Shown here: positions 7,140 through 15,399 of the stretch, piece by piece
Layout: each line of letters starts with the position of its first letter
How positions within the stretch are numbered: position 1 is the first letter of the stretch
Assembly (NCBI GenBank): GCA_013287025.1
Contig: JABDEN010000017.1
Span: 1 to 27,972 of the forward strand
Reading direction: 5' to 3'
Length of the DNA stretch: 27,972 bases
From: Gammaproteobacteria bacterium
Lineage (GTDB): Bacteria > Pseudomonadota > Gammaproteobacteria > DSM-16500
Notes under the pieces: model-generated
Databases searched by the model: none
The model's input: the letters and a program-made list of their open reading frames with translations, nothing else
What the model was told of the DNA's origin: nothing
Program-made: the position numbers and the translations under genes

Positions 7140-10100
7140 TCAACTCTGGATCCCACGAACAGGTCGCCGCGTGACAACGGTTGTGTGATCAGTAGACGGA
7201 GCGCTTTGATTGTCATTAAATGGCTCTCCTTTTTTGGTGAATCGCATGGCGTGACCACCGCCGGTTATAATTTTTGATTGAATCACATCCTTTTCATTTT
7301 TCTGAAAAACTTCGCAATCACCAAATTGAAATCCTATTATTCCATCCTGAGGCGGTCCTATAAAATACCCGTCATAACATTTATCACGACCTTTTTCATC
7401 TTTCGTTGATAGTTTGTTGTCTGACATTTGAATATTGGTGACGCCAAATTTAGGATTCACCGATACTAAGCCGGGTATATCCTCTGGCGTATGATTCGTA
7501 TCGCCGCCAGCAATAGTCATCACATTTTTCTTGGAATTTGATTTCATTAAATCAATGATGGAATTGAAATATGAATCAGCATAACTGAGATGAAGATTCA
7601 TTAAAGAAACGAATTGACCTGAAGATTTATGTTGCAACAGAGTAACCCAGGCGCGATTATATCCGTTGCTATCGGATAACGTGCCATAACAACATTCTGG
7701 ATTGATAAATTTAAATGTAGAAACTCGATAAATAGTAGCCATCGGTTGAATGTCAGTTTGAGAAGATGTGCTAATAAGTATGTCATAACCCTTCAATGCT
7801 AATTTTTCTATAAAATCTGTTCCAAAATTATAAATTTTCGATTGTTCTTCCGAAGAAAATTTAAATTTGTGGTTGGGATTTACAAAGTCAATTTCTTGTA
7901 AAAACATAAAATCAACAGAATTTTTTTCTAAGATTTCGAATATTTTAGTCATCGCTTGTTTATTTTTTCGAGTCCAATATTCGCTAAAATTTTCTGATTT
8001 GTTCTCTTGATTATTTGAAAATTTTCCCTTATTGTCTTCTTTAGAAAAACAACGATCTAATAAATTATAAGTCGCGCCGACGAGTCTAAATTTGTGACAT
8101 TGATTACGATTCTTATCTTCAGTCATTAAATCAAAAATCATGGTTTGGTATCCATGATCAGAGAGCATATCTTTTATTGTTACACTTTTAGAATCATCTA
8201 ACATTCTTGATTGGAGAACTGGTTTGCTAAAAAGTTTTGATTCAAAAGGTTTGGCAGTTGGTTTTAATTTTGATTTCAAAGAGGTTTTGAGTAATGAAGC
8301 GGTGGTACTCTTCGGAATAATTTGTTGATCCATTGCGGGCGTAATTTTTTCTTCTGAGGAAATAGACTTTTCCTCATTTTTTATTTCAGGCGTCTCAATT
8401 GAAATATCGATAGTCGCGGTGGTTTTCTCTACTTCAGGTATTTCGACTGGTGTATCAATAGTAATGGTTTCTGGTGTTGTTTTTTCTTCTTCCTCTATTT
8501 CCATTTTGTCGATTGAAACGGTGGGTGTGGTAAGCGTTTTGGCTTTTTTATTTTTATTTTTTTTCTTAGATTTTTTTTGAGTGTTTTCTACCTGTTTGTC
8601 ATCTTTTTCAAGTTTTTTTGGCGATAATAATTTCTCGATATCAAGTTTCATTAAACTTGCTAATTTACTTGGACTCCAATCGTTGTTTGGTTCGTTAATA
8701 GGAATACCTTTTTTCAGTAACGTTTCAACGAGCTTTTCTTTACCATGAAGTATCGCAATTTGTAATATGTTAAGCGAAAGTTCTTTTTTTTCTCGCAGTA
8801 ATTTTCTCATTGCATTTTCGCTCTTAGTCTTTTTTGATAAAGCCAGCAAATCCTCGCGTTTTAATTTTTTCTTAAAAGAAGAGAGATGAGTTGTTGGAAG
8901 AACATCAAGGAATTGAAATTTTTCTTTCTCTATGATTAGCGATAAGTTTGTTTGCACGAATGCGGCAAAGGATTTCATGTCTTTTTCTATGGGGACGGCT
9001 TTGTGTGCTAATAACAACTCGATAAACTTTATTTCATTGAGTTTTAATGCGGCTTGAAGGGGTGTTTTATTATTGACGATCGCAGTCGTTGCTTTGTTTT
9101 CTAATAATATCCGCGTACATTTATATTGTTTTTGTTCTATCGCATAAGAAAGTAGTAATGATTTATTAAATTCTGATAATTTGATGGGTTTTGTTAGTAA
9201 CGCTTGCATAGCTTCAATATTTGCAGTTTTTATTAGGAATTGCAGGGCGGGTAAAATATCTGTTATAAACTCAGATTTTTCTAAAAGAAGCGCTATTAAT
9301 AAATCAGGAGATTCTTTTTTTGTTCCCTGTAAAAAGTATTGTAGTGCTTTATTATAATCTTGCGGAACGCCCACGCCTTTTTCATACATAATGCCTAGTT
9401 GAATAAAAGCTTTACTTTCTTTATGTTTAGCGGCTTTCATAAACCAAGAAAAAGCAATTGCTGGATCAGGAGGCGTGGCTTCTCCATTAAGATATAGGAA
9501 ACCTAATTGTAATTCTGCCGGAGCATATTTGTTCTCTGCTGCGAGTTTCATCCATTGAAAGCCTTTGCGTAAATTAAGACTTGTGCCTTTGCCATCCAAA
9601 TACATGCAAGCTACCAAGTATTGCGCTTCCTGGTGATCTTGTTTTGCGGCTAACTGAAAAAGATTGAATGCTCTTCCATAATCCGTTGGTATCTCTTCTG
9701 CTCCCTTGGAATATAGTAATCCCAAACTGTATTGTGCTAAAGGGAAATCCTGACCAGCGGCGAGTTCAAGCCAATATTTTGCTTCTTTAGCATCCTTTTC
9801 TACCCCGAGACCATTTTTATAACTTAAACCTAAATTATATTGTGCCTCTGCATGATTTTGCAGGGCAGCTTTTCGATACCAATAGAGGGCTTTTTTTTCA
9901 TCTATCGGGACCAATTGACCCGTTTCAAAATTTGCGCCAAGCGCAAATTGTGCACCTGCGAAATTTTGATTAGCTGCTCGTTCTACCCAATAAAATGCTT
10001 TTTTATTATCTTGCGGAACACCTCTTCCATCTCGGTACATGATGCCTAAATTGTATTCGGATGGCGAAAATTTTTGATCTGCTGATAATTGATAAAGCCG

Positions 10101-10565
10101 CGCGGCTTCTTTATCATCTTTTTGGACGCCTTCACCATTACGATAACAACAGGCGAGACTAAAGAGACCATATGGATTTCTCTGTTCTGCCGATAAACGA
10201 TAGTAACGTATAGCCTCCGGCATATTTTGCGTTACACCTAATCCTTCTTGAAGAAGATAACCGAGATTGGCTTGGCTTACCGCATTATTTTTATTTGCGG
10301 AAATTTGATACCAGTGAAATGCTTCTTTATAATCTTGAGGGATCCCATGAGAACCACTTTTATAAATATCACCTAACTCATTGGCGGCATTGGGATTTCC
10401 ATGATTCTCAGCTGAACTTCGAAGCAATGATATCGCATGTCGTAATTTGTCAGGATCATCTATTCCGGATTTTAAATACAGAATGGCTGCACGATAAAAG
10501 CTTTCGCCTAAGTTGGATATGTCTACTTCTACGCTTAAGCTAAAATCAGGAGGTTTTCTATGCAT
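7140..10565 (-). CDS. Sel1-ankyrin protein with EEP-like C-terminal domain (paralogue 2), putative effector
   Basis: A 1141-residue paralogue of the gene at 3350. Residues ~57-420 hold ten Sel1-like repeats (for example AEAQYNLGLSYKNGLGVEKD), four more than paralogue 1. Residues ~440-650 carry ankyrin-like units (TPLQAALKLNEIKFIELLL; LNILQIAILHGKEKLVETLL). A basic cluster at 664-677 (KKSKKKNKNKKAKT) precedes an acidic Thr/Pro linker. Residues ~798-1141 are the EEP-like domain with a full motif set: GATYN (N834), LQE (E891), NLHLSY (H992), GGDTN (D1022, N1024), CYDGYF (D1065) and STDH (D1126-H1127). EEP enzymes cut phosphodiester or phosphomonoester bonds in nucleic acids or lipids; the substrate is unknown. 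There is no signal peptide. The last ~15 codons look repeat-derived. A host-directed effector is likely but unproven. Confidence 0.85.
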   Translation of the reverse strand: MHRKPPDFSLSVEVDISNLGESFYRAAILYLKSGIDDPDKLRHAISLLRSSAENHGNPNAANELGDIYKSGSHGIPQDYKEAFHWYQISANKNNAVSQANLGYLLQEGLGVTQNMPEAIRYYRLSAEQRNPYGLFSLACCYRNGEGVQKDDKEAARLYQLSADQKFSPSEYNLGIMYRDGRGVPQDNKKAFYWVERAANQNFAGAQFALGANFETGQLVPIDEKKALYWYRKAALQNHAEAQYNLGLSYKNGLGVEKDAKEAKYWLELAAGQDFPLAQYSLGLLYSKGAEEIPTDYGRAFNLFQLAAKQDHQEAQYLVACMYLDGKGTSLNLRKGFQWMKLAAENKYAPAELQLGFLYLNGEATPPDPAIAFSWFMKAAKHKESKAFIQLGIMYEKGVGVPQDYNKALQYFLQGTKKESPDLLIALLLEKSEFITDILPALQFLIKTANIEAMQALLTKPIKLSEFNKSLLLSYAIEQKQYKCTRILLENKATTAIVNNKTPLQAALKLNEIKFIELLLAHKAVPIEKDMKSFAAFVQTNLSLIIEKEKFQFLDVLPTTHLSSFKKKLKREDLLALSKKTKSENAMRKLLREKKELSLNILQIAILHGKEKLVETLLKKGIPINEPNNDWSPSKLASLMKLDIEKLLSPKKLEKDDKQVENTQKKSKKKNKNKKAKTLTTPTVSIDKMEIEEEEKTTPETITIDTPVEIPEVEKTTATIDISIETPEIKNEEKSISSEEKITPAMDQQIIPKSTTASLLKTSLKSKLKPTAKPFESKLFSKPVLQSRMLDDSKSVTIKDMLSDHGYQTMIFDLMTEDKNRNQCHKFRLVGATYNLLDRCFSKEDNKGKFSNNQENKSENFSEYWTRKNKQAMTKIFEILEKNSVDFMFLQEIDFVNPNHKFKFSSEEQSKIYNFGTDFIEKLALKGYDILISTSSQTDIQPMATIYRVSTFKFINPECCYGTLSDSNGYNRAWVTLLQHKSSGQFVSLMNLHLSYADSYFNSIIDLMKSNSKKNVMTIAGGDTNHTPEDIPGLVSVNPKFGVTNIQMSDNKLSTKDEKGRDKCYDGYFIGPPQDGIIGFQFGDCEVFQKNEKDVIQSKIITGGGHAMRFTKKGEPFNDNQSAPSTDHTTVVTRRPVRGIQS
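7146..7186. repeat. Degenerate half-copy of the GTCCCGCG repeat inside a coding region
   Basis: Aligned with the reverse complement of one arm plus flank of the element at 27709 (and 2671), 32 of 38 positions match with one 3-base insertion. CTGGATCCC at 7146 and GTTGTGT at 7180 are exact end blocks. It encodes the last ~15 residues of the 1141-aa protein and stops just short of that gene's stop codon. Only one arm of the palindrome is present. Confidence 0.65.
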
Positions 10566-10597
10566 AACGATTTCTCAAAGATTTCTAAGTTATGCAA

Positions 10598-10634
10598 ATT
10601 ATATACAAGAGTTAAATAAATGTACATTTATTTA
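10598..10634 (-). promoter_or_regulatory. Promoter and palindromic operator-like site of paralogue 2
   Basis: On the minus strand TGTACA (10621-10626) and TATAAT (10598-10603) are 17 bases apart, about 33 bases before the ATG. TGTACA is the centre of a perfect 22-bp palindrome (10613-10634), a plausible site for a dimeric regulator. The arrangement matches the promoter at 7057. Confidence 0.65.
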
Positions 10635-10725
10635 TTTAAAACTATCAAAATATTCAGCTGTTCCCGCTAACTTTTCGCGATGGGGTGTTCTTAGAGGGAA
10701 TTGCTGCAAAATAATATTATTTGGA

Positions 10726-11604
10726 TTAATTATCCACACAAGTCTCGATAGGGCGTTCTGTCAGACTTGTTTCTCCTGGAAATAGTGTTTCAGTACCATA
10801 TTCTGCCCATGCACCATCATAAACACCATGCGCATCATAATTCATGATATCTAATAGAAAATCTAAAATAGGCGCAGTAATGCCAGATCCACAGGTAATT
10901 AACATAGGTAAAGAAGGATCAAGGTTTAAATCGGAAAGTTTTTTTCGAATTTTATCTTGCGGTAGAAATGTTCCATCTTTTTCAAACAAAATAAAATATG
11001 GCAAACAAACACTGCCAGGAATATGTCCTGATCGAAGTCCCGCGCGAGTTTCTTTCCCGCCCGCATAACGCACGGGGTGACGTACATCCACAATTTGCTG
11101 AGTTGGATTTTTTAAATTGTTTTTTACATCAGTCAATGTTCGTAAAAATTGAGATTTCCATTCTGCTTTATAAACTTTCGCCCCCACGTTTTTGTTACCC
11201 GATTCTGTTTTAAAACCTGCACTTTCATACGCTTTAAAACCACCGTCTAAAATGTAAAGTTGATGAGGATTGTGCCCAAACATTTTAAACATCCATAGCG
11301 CGCGCGCCGAACTATGCAGCTCACTATTGTCATAAATAATAATTTTAAAATCATTCCGAATGCCTAAATTGCCTAGTTTTTCGCTAATAATTTTTTCGTC
11401 TTGCATTAACATGGAAGGAATCGCACTTCCCGCATCACAAAATTCGGTAATATCGAAAAATTGCGCGTCTACAATATGTTTTTCTATAAATTCTTGTTTC
11501 GCATTACGCGTTTCATCTAAATGAAAACTGGCGTCAAGAATCACTAAATTTTTTTGGCTTTTGCGAAATTTGTCGAGTTGAGCCGCATTAATTAACCAAG
11601 GCAT
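10726..11604 (-). CDS. sseA: 3-mercaptopyruvate/thiosulfate sulfurtransferase (two-domain rhodanese)
   Basis: A 292-residue tandem rhodanese. The N-terminal inactive domain (about 1-140) includes VILDASFHL, IIIYDNSELHSSARALWMF and LYILDGGFKAY. The catalytic domain (about 150-285) includes IVDVRHPVRYAG, RSGHIPGSVCLPY and the active loop TCGSGITA with Cys238. The CGSGxTA loop is typical of mercaptopyruvate sulfurtransferase rather than classical rhodanese (CRKGVT). It moves sulfane sulfur from mercaptopyruvate to cyanide or thiol acceptors. AAGGAT precedes the ATG. Only 36 bases separate it from the end of ctaE, so it is probably co-transcribed with the oxidase genes; a role in cyanide/sulfide protection of the oxidase is speculation. 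Confidence 0.92.
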   Translation of the reverse strand: MPWLINAAQLDKFRKSQKNLVILDASFHLDETRNAKQEFIEKHIVDAQFFDITEFCDAGSAIPSMLMQDEKIISEKLGNLGIRNDFKIIIYDNSELHSSARALWMFKMFGHNPHQLYILDGGFKAYESAGFKTESGNKNVGAKVYKAEWKSQFLRTLTDVKNNLKNPTQQIVDVRHPVRYAGGKETRAGLRSGHIPGSVCLPYFILFEKDGTFLPQDKIRKKLSDLNLDPSLPMLITCGSGITAPILDFLLDIMNYDAHGVYDGAWAEYGTETLFPGETSLTERPIETCVDN

Positions 11605-11640
11605 TTTTTTATCCTTTTAGAAGAATTTTATTGCGGTTCA

Positions 11641-12489
11641 TTATAACCAATAAACAAAAATAAACAAAAATAACCAAATGACATCCACAAAATGCCAATA
11701 CCATGAGACGGCTTCAAAACCAAAATCATGATGTGGTAAAAAATGGCCTTTCAGACATCGAATCAAAATAACGGAGAGCATCGTGAGTCCTATCATCACG
11801 TGCGCCGCATGAAAACCGGTTAACATGAAAAATGTTGACCCGTAAATACCGCTATATAAAGTCAAGTTGAATTGTGTATAAGCTTCCGTATATTCATAGG
11901 CTTGCAGGCTTAAAAAAATAAGTCCCAAAAGAATGGTGATCGATAAAAAAACGTTAAGGATAATTCTTTGATTGGTTTGCAAACCCCAATGCGCGACCGT
12001 TACGGTGAGTGCACTACTTAATAAGATCAAAGTATTAAGCGCTGGTAATCCGAATGCTGACATCACTTCGTGCGGGCCTGGGAAAGCGGTCGGATTTGGG
12101 TTTTTTAATAAAGGCCAGGTTGCTTTAAATTGCGGCCACAAAATCGTGTTTTCACCAAGTTCAGGCACTGCATATAATCGAATATAAAATAATGCGAAGA
12201 AAAAAATCCCGAACAAAGCCACTTCCGACGTGATAAACCAGATCATTCCAAACCGATAAGTACGATCCATTTTGGGATTGTGCAATCCGTGTAAACTTTC
12301 ATCAATGACAGTGCTAAACCAACCATACATAGTATAGGCGAGTAGCAGCGCGCCACTCATAAACAAATAATGTCCGTACCAATTTTGATGAATAATATTA
12401 ATGATGCCGAGCACGAAGCAAAATAATCCTAGCGATCCTAATAACGGCCAATGACTCGGTTTTGGTAAAAAATAAGGTTTGGTTGTCAT
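11641..12489 (-). CDS. ctaE: Cytochrome c oxidase subunit III
   Basis: A 282-residue integral membrane protein of the haem-copper oxidase complex. Family blocks include PSHWPLLGSLGLF, GMIWFITSEVALFGIFFFAL, LNTLILLSSALTVTVAHW, GSTFFMLTGFHAAHVMIG and VSWYWHFVDVIWLFLFIFVY, with about seven helices. The start is the ATG at 12489, preceded by GAGGAAG at normal spacing; the frame continues upstream inside the coxA tail but that part is not coding here. The ATG overlaps the coxA stop by four bases (ATGA), which implies translational coupling. No ctaG (Cox11, CuB assembly) gene lies between coxA and ctaE, where it often occurs. Confidence 0.96.
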   Translation of the reverse strand: MTTKPYFLPKPSHWPLLGSLGLFCFVLGIINIIHQNWYGHYLFMSGALLLAYTMYGWFSTVIDESLHGLHNPKMDRTYRFGMIWFITSEVALFGIFFFALFYIRLYAVPELGENTILWPQFKATWPLLKNPNPTAFPGPHEVMSAFGLPALNTLILLSSALTVTVAHWGLQTNQRIILNVFLSITILLGLIFLSLQAYEYTEAYTQFNLTLYSGIYGSTFFMLTGFHAAHVMIGLTMLSVILIRCLKGHFLPHHDFGFEAVSWYWHFVDVIWLFLFIFVYWL

Positions 12490-14018
12490 GACACTTCCTC
12501 GGCAAAAGTGTGATAGGGCGCGGGTGAGGGGACGGTCCATTCTAAACCTTCCGCACCTTCCCACACGCGAGAGGATGCGGTAACGCCACCCCGAATCGTG
12601 GAAATAATGTTATATAAAAAAATAAATTGGGCGGCACCTAAAATAAAAGCGCCGATCGTTGCGATTTCATTAAAACTGCTATATTGCAGGGCATAATCGG
12701 GAATGCGTCTCGGCATCCCTGCGAGTCCTAAAAAATGCATGGGGAAAAAGGTAATGTTGACCGCGATGACGGTTAACCAAAAGTGGATTTTGCCCAGCGT
12801 TTCATTGTAATAATGCCCAGTCCATTTGGGTAGCCAATAATAAACGCCGGCAATAATCGTAAAAAGTGCACCAGTCACTAATACATAATGAAAATGCGCC
12901 ACGACAAAATAAGTATCTTGATATTGATAATCGGCAGGTACAATGGCAAGCATTAATCCTGAAAAACCACCAATCGTAAACAAACACACGAAGGCGACGG
13001 CAAACAACATCGGTGTTTCGAAAGTGAGGGAACCTTTAAACATCGTGCCGACCCAATTAAATACTTTAATGCCTGTCGGGACTGCGATAAGCATCGTGGT
13101 ATACATAAAAAATATTTGTGTGGGTAGGCTAATCCCCGTCGTAAACATGTGATGCGCCCATACGATAAAAGAAAGAAAAGCAATGGATGCAAGTGCTGCC
13201 ACCATAAAAGTATAACCAAATAATTTTTTTCGACTGAACGTTGGAATAATTTCAGAAATAATGCCAAAACCCGGCAAAATCATGATGTAAACTTCAGGGT
13301 GACCAAAGAACCAAAATAAATGTTGATACATAATGGGATCGCCGCCACCCGCGGCATTAAAAAAACTGGTTCCAAAATGTCGATCAAATAGCATCATTGT
13401 GACAACACCTGCCAACACCGGCATCGCGAGAATTAATAAAAATGCGGTAATTAACCATGACCAAACAAATAATGGCATTTTCATCAATGTTATCCCGGGT
13501 TCGCGCATATTTAAAATGGTGACAATGATATTAATCCCACCCAAAATCGATGAGATCCCCAAAAGATGAATCGCGACAATTAAAAAATCGGTGCTAGGCG
13601 GACCAAAAGTTGTCGACAATGGTGCGTACATCGTCCAACCAAAATTAGGTCCGCCTCCACCCAAAAAGAATGTACTTAGCATAATGGTAAAAGCAAAAGG
13701 TAAGATCCAAAAACTCCAATTATTGAGCCGTGGCAGCGCCATATCTGGCGAGCCAATCATGAGAGGGATCATCCAATTGGCAAGACCTATAAACGCGGGC
13801 ATGATGGCGCCAAAAATCATGATTAAACCATGCATGGTTACCAATTGATTGTAAAATTCAGGTTGAAAATAACTTAAGCCAGGATGAAATAATTCTAAAC
13901 GGATGAGCATCGCGAGTATGCCACCGATGAAAAACATCGTGCCGCTTAATATTAAATATAAGGTGCCAATGTCTTTGTGATTGGTGGTGAAGAGCCAGCG
14001 AGAGATTCGGGGTAACAT
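12486..14018 (-). CDS. ctaD: Cytochrome c oxidase subunit I
   Basis: A 510-residue catalytic subunit with about twelve helices, carrying haem a and the haem a3-CuB centre. Visible ligand motifs: VTMHGLIMIF (haem a), FFGHPEVYIMILPGFG (CuB His and the cross-linked Tyr), WAHHMFTTG (CuB His pair) and VVAHFHYVLVTG (haem a3 and haem a). The N-terminus ISRWLFTTNHKDIGTLY is typical. The ATG at 14018 is preceded by AGGAGA; a longer frame to 14039 would run into the palindromic repeat and is rejected. It reduces oxygen to water and pumps protons across the inner membrane. It follows coxB with only the repeat between them. Confidence 0.97.
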   Translation of the reverse strand: MLPRISRWLFTTNHKDIGTLYLILSGTMFFIGGILAMLIRLELFHPGLSYFQPEFYNQLVTMHGLIMIFGAIMPAFIGLANWMIPLMIGSPDMALPRLNNWSFWILPFAFTIMLSTFFLGGGGPNFGWTMYAPLSTTFGPPSTDFLIVAIHLLGISSILGGINIIVTILNMREPGITLMKMPLFVWSWLITAFLLILAMPVLAGVVTMMLFDRHFGTSFFNAAGGGDPIMYQHLFWFFGHPEVYIMILPGFGIISEIIPTFSRKKLFGYTFMVAALASIAFLSFIVWAHHMFTTGISLPTQIFFMYTTMLIAVPTGIKVFNWVGTMFKGSLTFETPMLFAVAFVCLFTIGGFSGLMLAIVPADYQYQDTYFVVAHFHYVLVTGALFTIIAGVYYWLPKWTGHYYNETLGKIHFWLTVIAVNITFFPMHFLGLAGMPRRIPDYALQYSSFNEIATIGAFILGAAQFIFLYNIISTIRGGVTASSRVWEGAEGLEWTVPSPAPYHTFAEEVS

Positions 14019-14033
14019 ACTTCTCCTATTTCT

Positions 14034-14094
14034 TGTCATTCCCGCGCAGGCGGGAATCTATTCATAATGGATTCCCGCCTGCGCGGGAATGACA
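14034..14094. repeat. Palindromic repeat (TTCCCGCGCAGGCGGGAA type) between coxB and coxA
   Basis: Perfect 25-base arms at 14034-14058 and 14070-14094 with an 11-base loop. The same sequence family recurs at 24615. It occupies the 83-base gap inside an otherwise compact oxidase operon, where the hairpin may affect mRNA stability or partial termination. Confidence 0.9.
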
Positions 14095-14101
14095 CCCAAT
14101 G

Positions 14102-15253
14102 TTAAGATGAAGTCTTTGACTTCGCATCAGTCACCTCTTGCACCGTCACCGCCTCCCCCTTATTCCCCCACGAATTTCTTTCATAAGTAATGACCGCAGC
14201 TAATTCTTCGTCACTAAACTGATCTTTAAACGATTGCATCGCGGTCCCAGGTTTACCGAATAATACGATGTGTAAATGATCTGCCACGGGGCCTGTGGCG
14301 ATCTTACTTCCTTTTAATGCAGGATACGTCGGCGGCAGGCCTTCGCCCGTCACTTGATGGCATGCAGCACATGTTCCTTCAAAGACCTGTTTACCTTTCG
14401 CCATTTGTTCATCGGGTGTCATGGGTTTTGGTGGCGTCGCAACCGCTTGCGGCTGTCCTGGTGTTGCAACTGGCAGGGTTGGCACCGGTGCCAATCCTTT
14501 TTGTTGAAGTATCCAATTGTCAAAATCTTTTTCCGCCATTGCAATGACAACAATTGGCATATAGGCGTGATTTATTCCGCACAATTCAGCGCATTGACCG
14601 TGATAAATGCCGGGTCGATTAATACGTGCCCACGATTCGTGAATATAACCCGGGATCGCATCTTGTTTGGTTCCCAAATCTCGTACCCACCAAGAATGAA
14701 TGACATCATTGGAAGTGATGAGAAAACGAATTTTTTTGTGAATGGGAACCACTAAGGGATGATCAACGGTTCTCAAATAATCTGCGGTTTTTGGGATTTT
14801 ATTGTGAATTTCATCTTGAGGCGTTGTGATATTACTAAAAAAATTAATGCCTTGATCCACATATTCATATCGCCATTTCCACTGAAATCCAGTGATTTTG
14901 ATAGTAATATCTGATTTTTCTGTATTACGAATATGCGACAACACTTGGGTTGCCGGTATCGCCATCAGCGTTAAAATGATGACAGGCACAATAGTCCAAG
15001 TGATTTCTAACCCTAAATGCTCATGAAATTTAGCTACTTTGAATCCTTTGCTTTTGCGATGCTTAAAAATGGCATAACCCATCACACTAAAAACAACTAA
15101 TCCGATAGCGACACACACCCAAAAAATAGTCATGTGCAAATCATAAATATCATGACTGATGGGAGTGACACCGGGGGTTAAATTGAAGATTGGCGCGCCA
15201 TGCGAAACACTTGCGAAGAGAAGGCTTAGCAGTGTACAGTGTGCAGCTCGCAT
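14102..15253 (-). CDS. ctaC: Cytochrome c oxidase subunit II with fused C-terminal cytochrome c domain
   Basis: A 383-residue protein. The Sec signal peptide is MRAAHCTLLSLLFASVSHGAP-like, followed by two membrane helices (TIFWVCVAIGLVVFSVMGY; ITWTIVPVIILTLMAIPA) and the cupredoxin CuA domain (DVIHSWW, GQCAELCGINHAYMPIVV). A Pro-rich hinge leads to a class I cytochrome c domain with CAACH at 295-299 and a later Met (GTAMQSF) as likely axial ligand. The fused haem domain is the caa3-type arrangement and can take electrons directly or pass them from a soluble cytochrome. The ATG at 15253 is chosen because AAGGAA lies about 8 bases upstream and it begins a proper signal peptide; the longer start at 15301 abuts a palindrome. 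Confidence 0.95.
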   Translation of the reverse strand: MRAAHCTLLSLLFASVSHGAPIFNLTPGVTPISHDIYDLHMTIFWVCVAIGLVVFSVMGYAIFKHRKSKGFKVAKFHEHLGLEITWTIVPVIILTLMAIPATQVLSHIRNTEKSDITIKITGFQWKWRYEYVDQGINFFSNITTPQDEIHNKIPKTADYLRTVDHPLVVPIHKKIRFLITSNDVIHSWWVRDLGTKQDAIPGYIHESWARINRPGIYHGQCAELCGINHAYMPIVVIAMAEKDFDNWILQQKGLAPVPTLPVATPGQPQAVATPPKPMTPDEQMAKGKQVFEGTCAACHQVTGEGLPPTYPALKGSKIATGPVADHLHIVLFGKPGTAMQSFKDQFSDEELAAVITYERNSWGNKGEAVTVQEVTDAKSKTSS

Positions 15254-15300
15254 GCGAATTGTTCCTTGCGATGTAGTAAGGGTTTCACGAATAAAAGCCA

Positions 15301-15333
15301 TGTCATGCCAGCTAAAAGCATGCTGGCATGACA
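15301..15333. repeat. Small palindrome TGTCATGCCAGC, stem-loop
   Basis: Arms TGTCATGCCAGC (15301-15312) and GCTGGCATGACA (15322-15333) around a 9-base loop. The outer part of the composite repeat at 2649 starts with the same sequence through AGCTAAAAGCAT. Here it lies upstream of two divergent genes, coxB and the S49 peptidase. A T-run follows on the plus strand, but no plus-strand gene ends nearby. Confidence 0.8.
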
Positions 15334-15399
15334 GATTTTTTATTTCGCGACACCGACTAATTATAGCAACCTTTCTTTCGATTAATATAGGTTATGTAT

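Noticed and set aside
12490..12564. Longer N-terminus for cytochrome oxidase subunit III
   Set aside because: The extra 25 residues come from reading the coxA tail in another frame; the ATG at 12489 has GAGGAAG and the family start.
12943..14547. Frames opposite to or out of phase with coxA and coxB
   Set aside because: Shadows of well-conserved oxidase genes.
15254..15301. Longer N-terminus for cytochrome oxidase subunit II
   Set aside because: The upstream ATG touches the 15301 palindrome and lacks a ribosome binding site; the ATG at 15253 has both a binding site and a signal peptide.
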